A stretch of DNA of 48,392 nt, from assembly GCA_013821455.1 (NCBI GenBank), contig JACDGS010000033.1, forward strand, positions 1-48,392. Reading direction: 5' to 3'. The translations under genes and the position numbers were made by a program. Origin of the DNA: Chthoniobacterales bacterium. Its GTDB lineage: Bacteria; Verrucomicrobiota; Verrucomicrobiia; Chthoniobacterales; UBA10450. The notes beneath the pieces were generated by a model that had not been told where the DNA came from, did not search any database, and worked only from the letters and a program-made list of their open reading frames with translations. Shown one piece after another: positions 8,601 through 16,328 of the stretch. Position 1 is the stretch's first letter, and every line of letters begins with the position of its first letter.

Positions 8601-9018
8601 GCCGATGACTTTAGCGGAGCGGGTGCAGGCCGATTACGCCGGGATGAGCCTAACGACGGGACCGCATCCGATGAAATTGCTGCGGGCGCAATTGCCTGAC
8701 GTCTGGCGGGCGAGCGATCTCGCGCAGGCGCGCCACGGGGCGACGGTGCAGATCGCGGGGAATGTCATTTGCCGTCAGCGGCCCGGAACGGCAAAGGGCT
8801 TTGTCTTCGTTAGTCTGGAGGATGAGACGGGCGTTTCGAATGCGATCGTGACGCCGGATTTATTCGAGCGGATGCGGCTGCTTATTACGGAGGAGCCGTT
8901 TCTGCTGATCGAAGGCGTGGTGCAGAACACGGAGAACGTGGTCATCGTGAAGGCGCGGAAAATTCAGCCGCTGCCGCACGCGCAACTCGGCGGAAGCGAG
9001 TCGCATGATTTTCATTAA
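5671..9018 (+). CDS. dnaE2: Error-prone DNA polymerase DnaE2 with two in-frame palindrome insertions
   Basis: C-family polymerase alpha subunit of the DnaE2 type, which performs damage-induced translesion synthesis with ImuA/ImuB. The product has 1115 residues from ATG 5671. It opens with the PHP domain (YIELYTSSAFSFLRGASFPE), carries the catalytic acidic motif PDIDLD near residue 428, the GRGSAANS motif before it and the RRALSFHRS region later, and ends in an OB-fold with the DnaE2-like GMSLTTGPHPM segment. Two stretches, residues about 122-184 and 928-972, are encoded by inverted repeats (6034-6222 and 8452-8586); removing them leaves about 1007 residues, normal for DnaE2. Both inserts are multiples of three and contain no stop. 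The gene also holds about ten GTTAGGC words. Confidence 0.94.
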   Translation: MTYIELYTSSAFSFLRGASFPEQLAERAAELELPAVALLDRNGVYGAQRFSVACREQGVRPIIGSSLTMADGSLLPVLVENRIGYKNLCGLLTQAHLRSEKGTCAVRWEEVSEFSEGLIALLGSARASRAPFGASPNGRAQKAHTFARGESVVRTMSKNNSTRSLRPSLRRGAANSTRGACAPQLAEHAQRLLNLFGRERVYVELQRHLVRGEERLNRQLIDLAEHHRLPLLATNGVQHATSLGREVLDVFTCIREHTHLDDAGTRLTGNAERHLKSGSEMHELFRDRPDALTNTLRLAERLQFSLENIGYDFPDYPVPDGHSMDSFLRTIVLFGAQQRYASISTKVQRQLEFELALIIRLGFAGYFLIVWDIVNFCRENDIMVQGRGSAANSAVCFCLGITPVDPVSNNLVFERFLSEGRKGWPDIDLDLPSGDRRERVIQEIYRRYGKHGAAMTANVITYRGKSAAREIGKALHFAPNILDRFSHLFANGDFPHTLDLQAQIEQAGLPNEHPRMPAFVRLYRAIYGLPRHLGQHSGGMIICQNKLSSFVPLENASMPGRVVAQWDKDDCEDLGIVKVDLLGLGMMAVMQDTFTLCRERGRPLDLAHLPKDDAATFELMQKADTIGVFQIESRAQMATLPRMKPKEFYDVVIEVAIIRPGPIQGDMVHPYLARRAGKEPVTYFDERLEPVLARTLGVPLFQEQMLKIAMIVADFSGAEAEELRRALSFHRSQDRMEKVSVKLRAAMEKNGVAPDAIAKILQSITSFALYGFPESHAISFAILAYGSAYLKVHRAAEFYACLLNNQPMGFYAPATIVKDAWRHGIRMRPVCAAVSQWHCVVESDEVVRLGFCVVNGLRQEHAEELVRQRPFTSLGDLKERVGLTKEELRTLAELGAFNCFAEHRRAALWEVEEPRHNDLLARAEADAPGSARAPRAGFCASQKRTFLCGDVLGKVRDGEGAITSTRGACAPRSSPLAPMTLAERVQADYAGMSLTTGPHPMKLLRAQLPDVWRASDLAQARHGATVQIAGNVICRQRPGTAKGFVFVSLEDETGVSNAIVTPDLFERMRLLITEEPFLLIEGVVQNTENVVIVKARKIQPLPHAQLGGSESHDFH
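6034..6222. repeat. Family B palindromic element translated in dnaE2 (first insertion)
   Basis: Perfect 27-bp terminal inverted repeats: the left arm at 6034-6060 begins CTGGGGAGCGCACGCG, and the right arm at 6196-6222 is its exact reverse complement. Further short hairpins lie inside (TTCGGCG...CGCCGAA near 6063-6082). Total 189 bp, exactly 63 codons, starting on a codon boundary. The encoded peptide begins [17 protein letters not shown] and has no counterpart in the DnaE2 family as I know it. Confidence 0.9.
8452..8586. repeat. Family B palindromic element translated in dnaE2 (second insertion)
   Basis: Inverted repeats of 29 bp with one mismatch (8452-8480 and 8558-8586), the arm sharing GGGGAGCGCACGCGCC with the 6034 element. 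Internal hairpin GTTTCTGCG / CGCAGAAAC. Length 135 bp, 45 codons, in frame. It is read as GSARAPRAGFCASQKR and onward, just before the C-terminal OB-fold of DnaE2. Confidence 0.88.
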
Positions 9019-9029
9019 ACAAAAGATTT

Positions 9030-9191
9030 GTCATCCCGAGCCGGCGCAGCGCGGCGCGGGATCCCACAAGCGTCCGCAACGGCCCCATCCCAAATTGCTT
9101 TTAGAGCGTCTCGCACCAGGTCGTTAGGCAAAATGCTAACCGTTCGGACGCTTGCGGGATCCCTCGCCGCGCTGCGCCGGCTCGGGATGAC
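9030..9191. repeat. Family A palindromic element between dnaE2 and fmdB-like gene
   Basis: One of the best-formed copies. It starts GTCATCCCGAGCCGGCGCAG and ends CTGCGCCGGCTCGGGATGAC, which are exact reverse complements over 20 bases. Inner arms are GCGGGATCCCACAAGCGTCC / GGACGCTTGCGGGATCCCTC. The interior contains GTTAGGC (9123-9129) and a near-copy GCTAACCG. It separates the convergent 3' ends of dnaE2 and the fmdB-like gene and could act as a bidirectional terminator. Confidence 0.9.
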
Positions 9192-9200
9192 AGGTTTAGT

Positions 9201-9422
9201 TTAGTGGCAGCCGCAGCTCGGCCCGCATCCTCCGACCGAGCCGACCGACGGGCCAATTGAACTGCCGGTGACATGAACTCCGTACCCACCGGAGATAACG
9301 CGTTTCACCGCTTCGCCCGTCTCCGGGTCAACACGCAGCGGCTCGTCTTTCATGCTCTGCTTCAATTCAAAACGCCGCGTGGGTTTCGCGGGATCGGTGG
9401 TTTCGTAAACGTAGGTTGGCAT
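9201..9422 (-). CDS. FmdB-like small protein without the zinc-ribbon cysteine pair
   Basis: A 73-residue protein starting MPTYVYET, the characteristic opening of the FmdB/CxxC_CxxC_SSSS family of small putative regulatory proteins. It keeps the family's middle (ETGEAVKRVISGGYGV), but the usual first CxxC knuckle is replaced by TTDPAKPTRRF, so the canonical zinc ribbon cannot form. Cysteines occur only in a glycine-rich tail, GGCGPSCGCH. The gene lies 9 bp downstream of gnd on the same strand and is probably cotranscribed with it. Function is unknown. Confidence 0.7.
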   Translation of the reverse strand: MPTYVYETTDPAKPTRRFELKQSMKDEPLRVDPETGEAVKRVISGGYGVHVTGSSIGPSVGSVGGCGPSCGCH

Positions 9423-9431
9423 AGGACAAAC

Positions 9432-10916
9432 TTACTCCGACGCATGACGCTTCGGCGCTTCCTTGGGCTCGGCCGCTTTTTCTTCGCACGCTTTGCCTGA
9501 GCCCATCCAATCGGTGTGAAAAACGCCCGGCTTGTCCACGCGTTCGTACGTGTGCGCGCCGAAAAAATCGCGCTGCGCCTGGAGCAGATTCGAAGGCAGC
9601 CGCGCCTGCCGGAAACTGTCGTAGTAGCCTAACGACGCGCTGAACGCCGGCACCGCCACGCCTTGCTGCACCGCCGTCGCGACGGCGACGCGCCAATTTG
9701 GCTGCGTCTTCGCGATGATCGCAGTGAAGTAAGGATCGAGGAGGAGATTGCGCAGATTCGCGTCGCGCTGGTAGGCCTCGACGATACGGTTCAAAAACTT
9801 TGCCCGAATGATGCAGCCGCCCCGCCAGATGGTGGCGATGTCGCCGAAGTTCAGGTTCCATTTGAACTCCTTGCTCGCCGCGCCTAACAATTCCATCCCC
9901 TGCGCGTAGGAGACGATCTTCGACGCGTAAAGCGCGTCGCGCACCGCGGCGATGAGTTCGTCGCGATTGCCGCTGAATTTCTCCAGCTTCGGTGCGGGCA
10001 AAATCTTCGAGGCTGCAACGCGATCTTCTTTATGTGAGGAGATGACGCGCGCTTCGACCGCAGCGTTGATCGTGGAGATCACGACGGACTGGGTGATGGC
10101 CGATTGCAATGTCCAGATGCCGGTGCCTTTCTGGCCGGCTTTGTCGAGGATGACATCGACCATCGGTTTGCCGGTGTCGGGATCGTGTTTGCGAAAAATC
10201 TGTGCCGTGATGTCGATGAGGTAGCTGTCGAGATCGCCGCGATTCCACTCGTCAAAAATATCGGCCAGCTCGTCTGTCGTTAGGCCGAGAGGACCGCTCA
10301 GAATCGCGTAGGCCTCGCCGATCAACTGCATATCGCCGTACTCGATGCCGTTGTGGACCATCTTCACGTAATGGCCGGCGCCGTCCGGTCCCATGTAACG
10401 GCAGCACGGTTCGCCATCCACTTGGGCGGCGATCTTCTGGAAAATCGGCGCGATCATTTCCCACGATTCGCGCGAGCCGCCGGGCATCATCGACGGACCT
10501 TTGAGCGCGCCTTCTTCGCCGCCGGAAACGCCGCAGCCCACGAAGTGAATTCCTTTCCCTTCGAGATCTTTGCAGCGCCGCTGCGTGTCGGTGAAAAGCG
10601 AATTGCCGCCATCGATGATGACGTCGCCTTTTTCCAAGAGCGGCACGAGCTGGCCGATGACGGCGTCAACCGGCGGCCCGGCCTTCACCATGATCATCGC
10701 TTTGCGCGGGCGGGAAAGCGCGCCGACGAACTCCTCCATTGTTGTCGTGGCCTGGATGTTTTTGCCTTTGCCGCGACCGGCGGCGAACTTCTCCGTCACC
10801 TCGGTGGTGCGATTGAAAACCGCTACGGTAAAACCTTTCGACTCCATGTTGAGAACGAGGTTTTCGCCCATGACGGCGAGGCCGATGAGGCCAATATCAC
10901 ATTGATTCGTTTTCAT
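9432..10916 (-). CDS. gnd: 6-phosphogluconate dehydrogenase, decarboxylating
   Basis: Catalyses the NADP-dependent oxidation and decarboxylation of 6-phosphogluconate to ribulose 5-phosphate in the oxidative pentose phosphate pathway. The 494 residues include the N-terminal dinucleotide-binding motif GLAVMGENLVLN (about 12-23), the substrate-binding signature GCGVSGGEEGA (about 127-137), and the catalytic-region segment KMVHNGIEYGDMQLI (about 184-198). Length matches the long 6PGDH class (about 470-490). A clear ribosome binding site, AGGAGAT, lies about 8 bases before the ATG. The gene is divergent from moaE across a 65-bp gap that must hold both promoters. Confidence 0.96.
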   Translation of the reverse strand: MKTNQCDIGLIGLAVMGENLVLNMESKGFTVAVFNRTTEVTEKFAAGRGKGKNIQATTTMEEFVGALSRPRKAMIMVKAGPPVDAVIGQLVPLLEKGDVIIDGGNSLFTDTQRRCKDLEGKGIHFVGCGVSGGEEGALKGPSMMPGGSRESWEMIAPIFQKIAAQVDGEPCCRYMGPDGAGHYVKMVHNGIEYGDMQLIGEAYAILSGPLGLTTDELADIFDEWNRGDLDSYLIDITAQIFRKHDPDTGKPMVDVILDKAGQKGTGIWTLQSAITQSVVISTINAAVEARVISSHKEDRVAASKILPAPKLEKFSGNRDELIAAVRDALYASKIVSYAQGMELLGAASKEFKWNLNFGDIATIWRGGCIIRAKFLNRIVEAYQRDANLRNLLLDPYFTAIIAKTQPNWRVAVATAVQQGVAVPAFSASLGYYDSFRQARLPSNLLQAQRDFFGAHTYERVDKPGVFHTDWMGSGKACEEKAAEPKEAPKRHASE

Positions 10917-10981
10917 TTTCGGTATCTCCTGACTGGCCGCGCGGCGGTAAGGGGCTGCACCTTACGGCTGCGGCAAAGCAG

Positions 10982-11407
10982 ATGGCAATTTCGAATTCGC
11001 TGATCCTGATCACGCACGCGCCGCTGCTTCCTCCGCCTAACGAATGGGAGACGGCGGCAGGCGCAGTGGTGGATTTTTGGGGAGTCGTCCGGGCGCTGGA
11101 GGACGGCCGCGAAATCTCCGGAATCGAGTACGAAGCGCACGAGCAAATGGCGCGACATCAGATGGAAATTTTGGCCACCCAAGCGCAGGAAAAGTTTTCG
11201 CTCGAAGCGGTCATTTTGCAGCACCGGATCGGCTTCGTAGCCACAGGCGAAGCGTCGCTTTTTCTCCGCTCTACCAGCCGCCATCGCGCCGCTGCTTTTG
11301 CCGGGAGCGAATGGATCATTGCCGAGTTGAAGAAGCGTGTGCCCATCTGGAAGCGTCCGCTTTTCGTTAGGCAAGAAGAGGCTCCGCCGCGAGTCGTTGG
11401 CCGATGA
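10982..11407 (+). CDS. moaE: Molybdopterin synthase catalytic subunit MoaE
   Basis: The large subunit of molybdopterin synthase, which transfers sulfur from MoaD thiocarboxylate to precursor Z. The 141 residues show the family core: GVVRALEDGREISGIEYEAH, then HRIGFVATGEASLFL, and near the C terminus the active-site stretch IIAELKKRVPIWKRPLF with the conserved lysines. No moaD or other molybdenum-cofactor gene is in the window, so the synthase partner must be elsewhere. The last four bases overlap the pgsA start (ATGA), indicating translational coupling with an unrelated lipid gene. Confidence 0.9.
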   Translation: MAISNSLILITHAPLLPPPNEWETAAGAVVDFWGVVRALEDGREISGIEYEAHEQMARHQMEILATQAQEKFSLEAVILQHRIGFVATGEASLFLRSTSRHRAAAFAGSEWIIAELKKRVPIWKRPLFVRQEEAPPRVVGR

Positions 11408-11985
11408 ATTGGGCCAATCGTCTTACTCTCGGGCGGCTGGTCTTGACGGTTCTTTTCGTCGTCGCTTTGAGCAGCCACTGGAACTACGGACGCACGGTGG
11501 CGCTCGGTCTTTTCGTGGTCGCGGGCGTGACCGATTACCTCGACGGCGAGATAGCGCGGCGTTACGGCATCATCACGAAGTTTGGGAAGTTGATGGACCC
11601 ACTCGTGGACAAGGTCATGATGGCAGCGGCGTTTATTTGTCTGGTGCCGATCGGGGCGGTGTCGGCCTGGGTCGCGACGGTGGTGGTGGCGCGGGATTTC
11701 CTCATTACCGGATTGCGGCTGCTCGCCTCGTCGGAAGGTGTCGTGCTGCCCTCGGAACGGTTAGGCAAACACAAAACGTCCTGGCAAATTGTGACCGTCG
11801 CCTACTTGCTCGCGCTGCTCGCGACACTCGAAGTTTGGCCGCAAACGAGTCAGCAAATATGGTGGCAAAATGCCTGGCACTACGGCGGCGATGCGCTGCT
11901 CTGGATTACGATTGGCCTAACGATCTTCTCCGGCCTCGGCTACCTGTGGCAGCATCGCAATCTCGTCCGGTCGGATGCTGCCTAA
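11404..11985 (+). CDS. pgsA: CDP-diacylglycerol--glycerol-3-phosphate 3-phosphatidyltransferase
   Basis: Membrane enzyme of the CDP-alcohol phosphotransferase family making phosphatidylglycerol phosphate. The 193 residues contain the full catalytic motif D-x2-D-G-x2-A-R-x8-G-x3-D-x3-D, from DYLDGEIAR to KLMDPLVDKV (about 44-71), and about five or six hydrophobic segments. The start overlaps the moaE stop. The TAA stop is inside a copy of the dispersed motif (GCCTAAC at 11980-11986), so the motif ends the protein. Confidence 0.93.
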   Translation: MNWANRLTLGRLVLTVLFVVALSSHWNYGRTVALGLFVVAGVTDYLDGEIARRYGIITKFGKLMDPLVDKVMMAAAFICLVPIGAVSAWVATVVVARDFLITGLRLLASSEGVVLPSERLGKHKTSWQIVTVAYLLALLATLEVWPQTSQQIWWQNAWHYGGDALLWITIGLTIFSGLGYLWQHRNLVRSDAA

Positions 11986-12105
11986 CGAGTCGCGGAGTCG
12001 TGCGGAATGTCGTCACGCAGACATCCTGGCTGCGGTCGCGCGGGCATTGCCGGTAGGGGGAAAGACCGCGCTGGAAGCCTGTGTTACGCGCTTTTTGGAT
12101 GGCTT

Positions 12106-12654
12106 CTAGAAGAAGCTCTGCGGAACTTCGATCCGGTCGCCCGGCTGCAAATGCGGATCGAGGCCGGGATCGCGCCGGAATTGGCGCACATCATAGACCT
12201 TCGCTTCATTCCCGCGCAGGAGGCGGACATGTTTCTGGTCGGCGAAATCGTTGAAACCACCCGAGGCATTGATCGCCACGAGAAGGGTCATGTCTTCGGT
12301 ATAAGGGACGCGCATGGGCGAGCGCACAGAACCGCCGACATTGACGAAGCGTGTCTGCGGCTGCATCACGATCGTGATCGTAGGATTGGTAAAAATTCTG
12401 GCGCTGCGGTAGCCGCCCTCGATTGCGCTGGCCAACTGCGCAGGCGTGAGTCCGCCGGCGTGGACTTTGTTGATGTAAGGCATGTTCACCATGCCGTTGG
12501 CATCAACGGTGTAAACGTTGTTGACCTGCGTCTGCTCTTCTGCGGGCACGCCGCTGATTTTCAGATCCACCGGATCGCCCGAGCGCAGGACGGAGTCGGC
12601 CAATCCAGTCGTCGTTAGGGCGACGAAAACAAGGGCGATTAGGAGGCCGCGCAT
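12106..12654 (-). CDS. Wza-like polysaccharide export protein (short)
   Basis: A 182-residue periplasmic/outer-membrane polysaccharide export protein with a signal peptide (hydrophobic core LLIALVFVALTTTGLA). The Poly_export domain begins VLRSGDPVDLKISG, and an SLBB-like segment follows (NVGGSVRSPMRVPYTEDMTL). It ends at LQPGDRIEVPQSFF, the usual end of such domains. It is about half the length of E. coli Wza and has no lipobox cysteine, so it resembles the short export proteins of GumB/EpsA type. The start ATG overlaps the TAA stop of the Wzc-like gene (TAATG), so the two are coupled. Confidence 0.88.
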   Translation of the reverse strand: MRGLLIALVFVALTTTGLADSVLRSGDPVDLKISGVPAEEQTQVNNVYTVDANGMVNMPYINKVHAGGLTPAQLASAIEGGYRSARIFTNPTITIVMQPQTRFVNVGGSVRSPMRVPYTEDMTLLVAINASGGFNDFADQKHVRLLRGNEAKVYDVRQFRRDPGLDPHLQPGDRIEVPQSFF

Positions 12655-14801
12655 TAATAGTCGTCCGGTTTGGAGGCGCCGTTGCTCCGGATGCTGGAAA
12701 TCGTTTTGTCCCGGCGGCCTGATTTCTTCTTTTCGTCCTGCCGGGGCTGATAGTAGCTGTAGTAGCTCGTGTAGTAGTAGTAATTCTGATCGTGTTTGAG
12801 ATCGACGTTGTTCAGGACGACGCCGAGGACAGTGCCGCCCACGCTGCTGATCGCCTGCTTCACCCGGGTCAACATCGCGCGCGGAAAACGGCGATGCTGC
12901 ACGACGATGATGCTCTGATCGACTTCGCTCGCGAGGACGGAGGCGTCACTCACACCAAGCATCGGCGGTGAATCGAAGAGGATGAGATCGTAGCGGGTTT
13001 TCAATTCCGCCACGAGATCGGTCATGCGTTGCGAATTCAAAATTCCGACCGCGTCGGCCGGAAGAATACCGCTGGGCAGAAGCGAAAGGTTTTCCACCTG
13101 TGTGGGAAAGATCACGTCTTCGAGCCGAATTTCAGTCGTTAGGTAATTCGTTAGGCCAATATTATTCGGCAGATCGAAAAGCTCGTGCTGCACGGGACGC
13201 CGAAGGTCAGCGTCAACGATCAAAGTGGAGTAACCACCCTGCGCCGAGATAAAGGCAAGATTGGCCAGCGTGGTCGATTTTCCTTCACCGGGGCCGCCGC
13301 TGACTAACGAGAGCGTATTCGCGTCCGCGCTCTTGCGATTGAACTCAATGTTCGTGCGCAAGATGCGATAAGCCTCGGCATCGGGAATGTCGCCCGCCTC
13401 GCGATGCAGAATCTTGATGTTCCGCGGAATGATCGCGAGCACCGGCACGCCTAACAATGTTTCGACGTCCTCCATCGTCTTCACGCTGGTGTCGAGATAT
13501 TCGATGAAGAAGGCGAGTCCGATGCCGAGGACCAGACCGAGGAGAGCGCCTAACGCCATGTTGAGCGCGACCCGAGGACGCGCGGCGGTGGAGGACGGTT
13601 CCGCCACTTGTTTCACGCTCAGCGCCTGGCGGGGCATCGCCATTTCCATCGTCTCGCTCTGCGCACGCAGGCGCACGCCGTCGCGCAACGACTTCTCCTT
13701 GATGTAGGCGTTCTTGGCGCGGGTGTAATTGGCGCTCAGATTCTTGGAAGTGACCTGTGCCTCATTGATGGTGGCGAGACGCTTTTGCAGCTGATCACGC
13801 GTTTCGCGCGCGGAATTCAAATTGCGCTGGAGCGCTTCGCGCACGCTGGTGACCTGCTGCTCCAACTGACGGACGTAAACCGCTTTGGTCGCGCGGAGCG
13901 CTTTGACGCGCGGATGATTTTCACCGAGGCCGGAATTCAAAAGCTGCGCTTCACTTGCGACCGCTTCCTGAAAGTTAGGCAAAATCTTCTGAATCGTCGG
14001 ATCCTGAATATTCAGCGTCGGCATCATGCGCATGAGGTCTTCGCCTTTGAGGTTCTCGATCTGCTGTAACTTGGCCTGCAAAGTGGAGACGCTGGTCTCC
14101 GCGTCGTTCACCTCGCCTTCCTGTTTGACGACGTTCTGATTGGCCGCCGTGAGCGAGTCCTCGGTTCCTTCGGGGTTGAGATCGACAATGTGCTCGGCGT
14201 CGCGAATGCGCGAGACTTCGGCCCCGGACTCCTGAACCTTTTTCTCTTCCTTCGCGACCTCTTCGTTCATCGTCGCCACGGCGCGGTTGAGGATTTCCTT
14301 TTCCTCCTGCACCCGCTTTTCCTGATAGACGGCGACGATCTTATTCGCGATATCGGCCGCCTCCTGCCGATCGGTATCGAAAACGCTGATCTGTAAAAGA
14401 TCGGTGTTGCGCACTTCATCGACGTCCAGTTTTCCTTTCAAAATCTGGTAAGCCACCTCGCGCGTCAGCTTGTTCCCGTTCTGGCCCCACTTGTCCTGCA
14501 ACTTCAGATCGTCGATCACCGGGTAAAGAATGCCGGTGCGCTGAATGACCTGAAACACGGTGGGAGCGAGCTGCGGATCGTGATACGGAAGATTCAGATC
14601 GTTCCCGAAAATGCGCGGCGTCTCCGCAGTCGATTTCACCTCGATAAAAACCGAGGACTGATATTCGCGCGGCTGGAAATAAGTCACCACCGCGGCGGTG
14701 ATGACGACGAGGAGAAACGCCAAAAGAATGAGCACCCACCGGACGCGGATGACGCGCCAGTAGTCGAGAAAATGCAGCTTAACTTCTTCGGTTTGTGCCA
14801 T
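12654..14801 (-). CDS. Wzc-like polysaccharide copolymerase / tyrosine autokinase
   Basis: Inner-membrane chain-length regulator fused to a BY-kinase. The 715 residues are laid out as an N-terminal membrane helix (about 20-42), a Wzz domain, a long coiled coil (about 155-390), a second membrane helix (about 413-433) and a C-terminal kinase. Kinase motifs are Walker A SGGPGEGKSTT (501-511), Walker A' VDADLRRP (529-536) and Walker B LILFDSPP (606-613). The tail carries a tyrosine cluster YYYYTSYYSYYQP (674-686), the expected autophosphorylation sites, and the last residue is also Tyr. No separate phosphatase is in this locus. Confidence 0.94.
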   Translation of the reverse strand: MAQTEEVKLHFLDYWRVIRVRWVLILLAFLLVVITAAVVTYFQPREYQSSVFIEVKSTAETPRIFGNDLNLPYHDPQLAPTVFQVIQRTGILYPVIDDLKLQDKWGQNGNKLTREVAYQILKGKLDVDEVRNTDLLQISVFDTDRQEAADIANKIVAVYQEKRVQEEKEILNRAVATMNEEVAKEEKKVQESGAEVSRIRDAEHIVDLNPEGTEDSLTAANQNVVKQEGEVNDAETSVSTLQAKLQQIENLKGEDLMRMMPTLNIQDPTIQKILPNFQEAVASEAQLLNSGLGENHPRVKALRATKAVYVRQLEQQVTSVREALQRNLNSARETRDQLQKRLATINEAQVTSKNLSANYTRAKNAYIKEKSLRDGVRLRAQSETMEMAMPRQALSVKQVAEPSSTAARPRVALNMALGALLGLVLGIGLAFFIEYLDTSVKTMEDVETLLGVPVLAIIPRNIKILHREAGDIPDAEAYRILRTNIEFNRKSADANTLSLVSGGPGEGKSTTLANLAFISAQGGYSTLIVDADLRRPVQHELFDLPNNIGLTNYLTTEIRLEDVIFPTQVENLSLLPSGILPADAVGILNSQRMTDLVAELKTRYDLILFDSPPMLGVSDASVLASEVDQSIIVVQHRRFPRAMLTRVKQAISSVGGTVLGVVLNNVDLKHDQNYYYYTSYYSYYQPRQDEKKKSGRRDKTISSIRSNGASKPDDY

Positions 14802-14880
14802 GAATGCCTCTGAGCGGGAGGGAAACGAAATTTACCCGCGGTTTCTCACAGCGCAAAGCGTGCCTAACGGATCGCGCGAT

Positions 14881-16200
14881 TTAGAACGTCGCGTTTAAGC
14901 CGACGTAGTAGCGGTTACGCGAGTACTCACGCAGATTGACATCGGAGAAAACCTCCGAGTGGTTGTAGCCCGCGAGCAGGGCGAAATACCGATTTATCTC
15001 GTAGCGCAAAGCGATCCCGATCTCGAGAGAATCTTCGTTGAATTGCGGAACGAAAAAGGTCGGAGTGCTGAGTTCGGCGTTGTCGTCATGCTGGTAAAAA
15101 AACGCGCCCGTCGCAGAGAGCCGCGACGTGATGGCGTAGTTCACGTTTAAGCCGGTGCGAAATGTCGTACGCGATTGTGTCCCGGCGACATCGGGTTCTT
15201 CCAAGCCATAACGAGTGACCCAGGCGATCGAGGTCCGCTGCCCGACCGCATAACGCAACGTCGATTCAGCATAGGGGGAAGTCCGCTCGCCGAAATTGTC
15301 GATGTCGCGGAACTCTACGCCGGCGCGCAAAGAGACATTGAAGCGGGGGTTGAAAGTGTGATCGACGCCCGCGAGCAGAAAATGCGTCGTGGAATCGCGC
15401 GGCGCGTCGGCGAAATTAATGATCTCGAAACGATATTCCCCGACCAGCGTGGTGGTCGGCAAAACTAGGAAGCGGAATTCGTTTCCAAAGGTGTGCTCAG
15501 TGCGATCCTCGAACGAGCCGATCGACTGATCGTCGTAATGAAGCGCGCCGAGGGTGTAGCTGGTGACGGTGGAAAATCGCGGCGTCCATTGGTAGCCAAG
15601 GCCAAATTTATCCGTCGTGAAAAAGAAATTTCCGGCGCGCCGGTTTGAGCCGAAGTTGCTGTTGAAATCCGGCTCCGTTTGATAGGTGAAATAGGCGTTC
15701 GCCGAAAGGGTAAGACGGGGGGTGGCACGATGCTCCACACTCAGCGCGAGTGAGGTGTTGACGTCGTAGTTCTGACCGAAGGGCCGGAAGTAATAATACG
15801 TGCCGCCCACGATTGCTTCCAAGCTGAAGACTGTTCGCGGCGTGCCGGCCCGATAGTCAAAAACCGCGGACGCATTCGTGAAAAACGAGCCAACCTTGTT
15901 GAGTTTGGTCGTGTAAACGTTGTCGTCGTAACCTTCGCGCACCGAAACCGAGACGCGAAACGGAGCACGCTGATAAGTGCCGGTGCCGAGGCTGGGCGCG
16001 CCGCCGGTCGCCGTACCCGTCAGAGTTTGCGGGCCGAAATTCTGAGTGCCGTTGTCGCCCGTAGAAACTGCGCCTTCACCGCCTGCGGTCGCAGTTCCAC
16101 CGCCTGTCCCTCCCTCTTCCTGAGCCTGAAGAGCCGGCGCGAAAAAGGCGAGCATGGCTGCAATTGCAGCGCTACAGACCGAAGCTTTAAGGGAGATCAT
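14881..16200 (-). CDS. Outer-membrane beta-barrel protein of the exopolysaccharide locus
   Basis: A 439-residue exported protein. The signal peptide runs MISLKASVCSAAIAAML to about ALQAQ; a Gly/Thr-rich linker follows, then many alternating hydrophobic/polar strands ending in the aromatic-terminated YVGLNATF typical of outer-membrane barrels. It resembles barrels found beside Wza/Wzc genes that are assumed to help polymer exit, but I cannot assign it to a named family with certainty. I use the ATG at 16200, where the signal peptide begins, rather than 16248. No GTTAGGC word occurs in the coding region; one lies 13 bp downstream at 14862. Confidence 0.82.
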   Translation of the reverse strand: MISLKASVCSAAIAAMLAFFAPALQAQEEGGTGGGTATAGGEGAVSTGDNGTQNFGPQTLTGTATGGAPSLGTGTYQRAPFRVSVSVREGYDDNVYTTKLNKVGSFFTNASAVFDYRAGTPRTVFSLEAIVGGTYYYFRPFGQNYDVNTSLALSVEHRATPRLTLSANAYFTYQTEPDFNSNFGSNRRAGNFFFTTDKFGLGYQWTPRFSTVTSYTLGALHYDDQSIGSFEDRTEHTFGNEFRFLVLPTTTLVGEYRFEIINFADAPRDSTTHFLLAGVDHTFNPRFNVSLRAGVEFRDIDNFGERTSPYAESTLRYAVGQRTSIAWVTRYGLEEPDVAGTQSRTTFRTGLNVNYAITSRLSATGAFFYQHDDNAELSTPTFFVPQFNEDSLEIGIALRYEINRYFALLAGYNHSEVFSDVNLREYSRNRYYVGLNATF

Positions 16201-16328
16201 CGAGGAAAAATCCTTGGCGGCGGGGGTGATTTCGCCTCCTCCGGCCAATGCGTCGCAGGCTAAACACTAGGCAAAAATGAGCAATCTTTTTTTGGTTATA
16301 ATTGCGAGACAATGAGTTTTATCCGATT

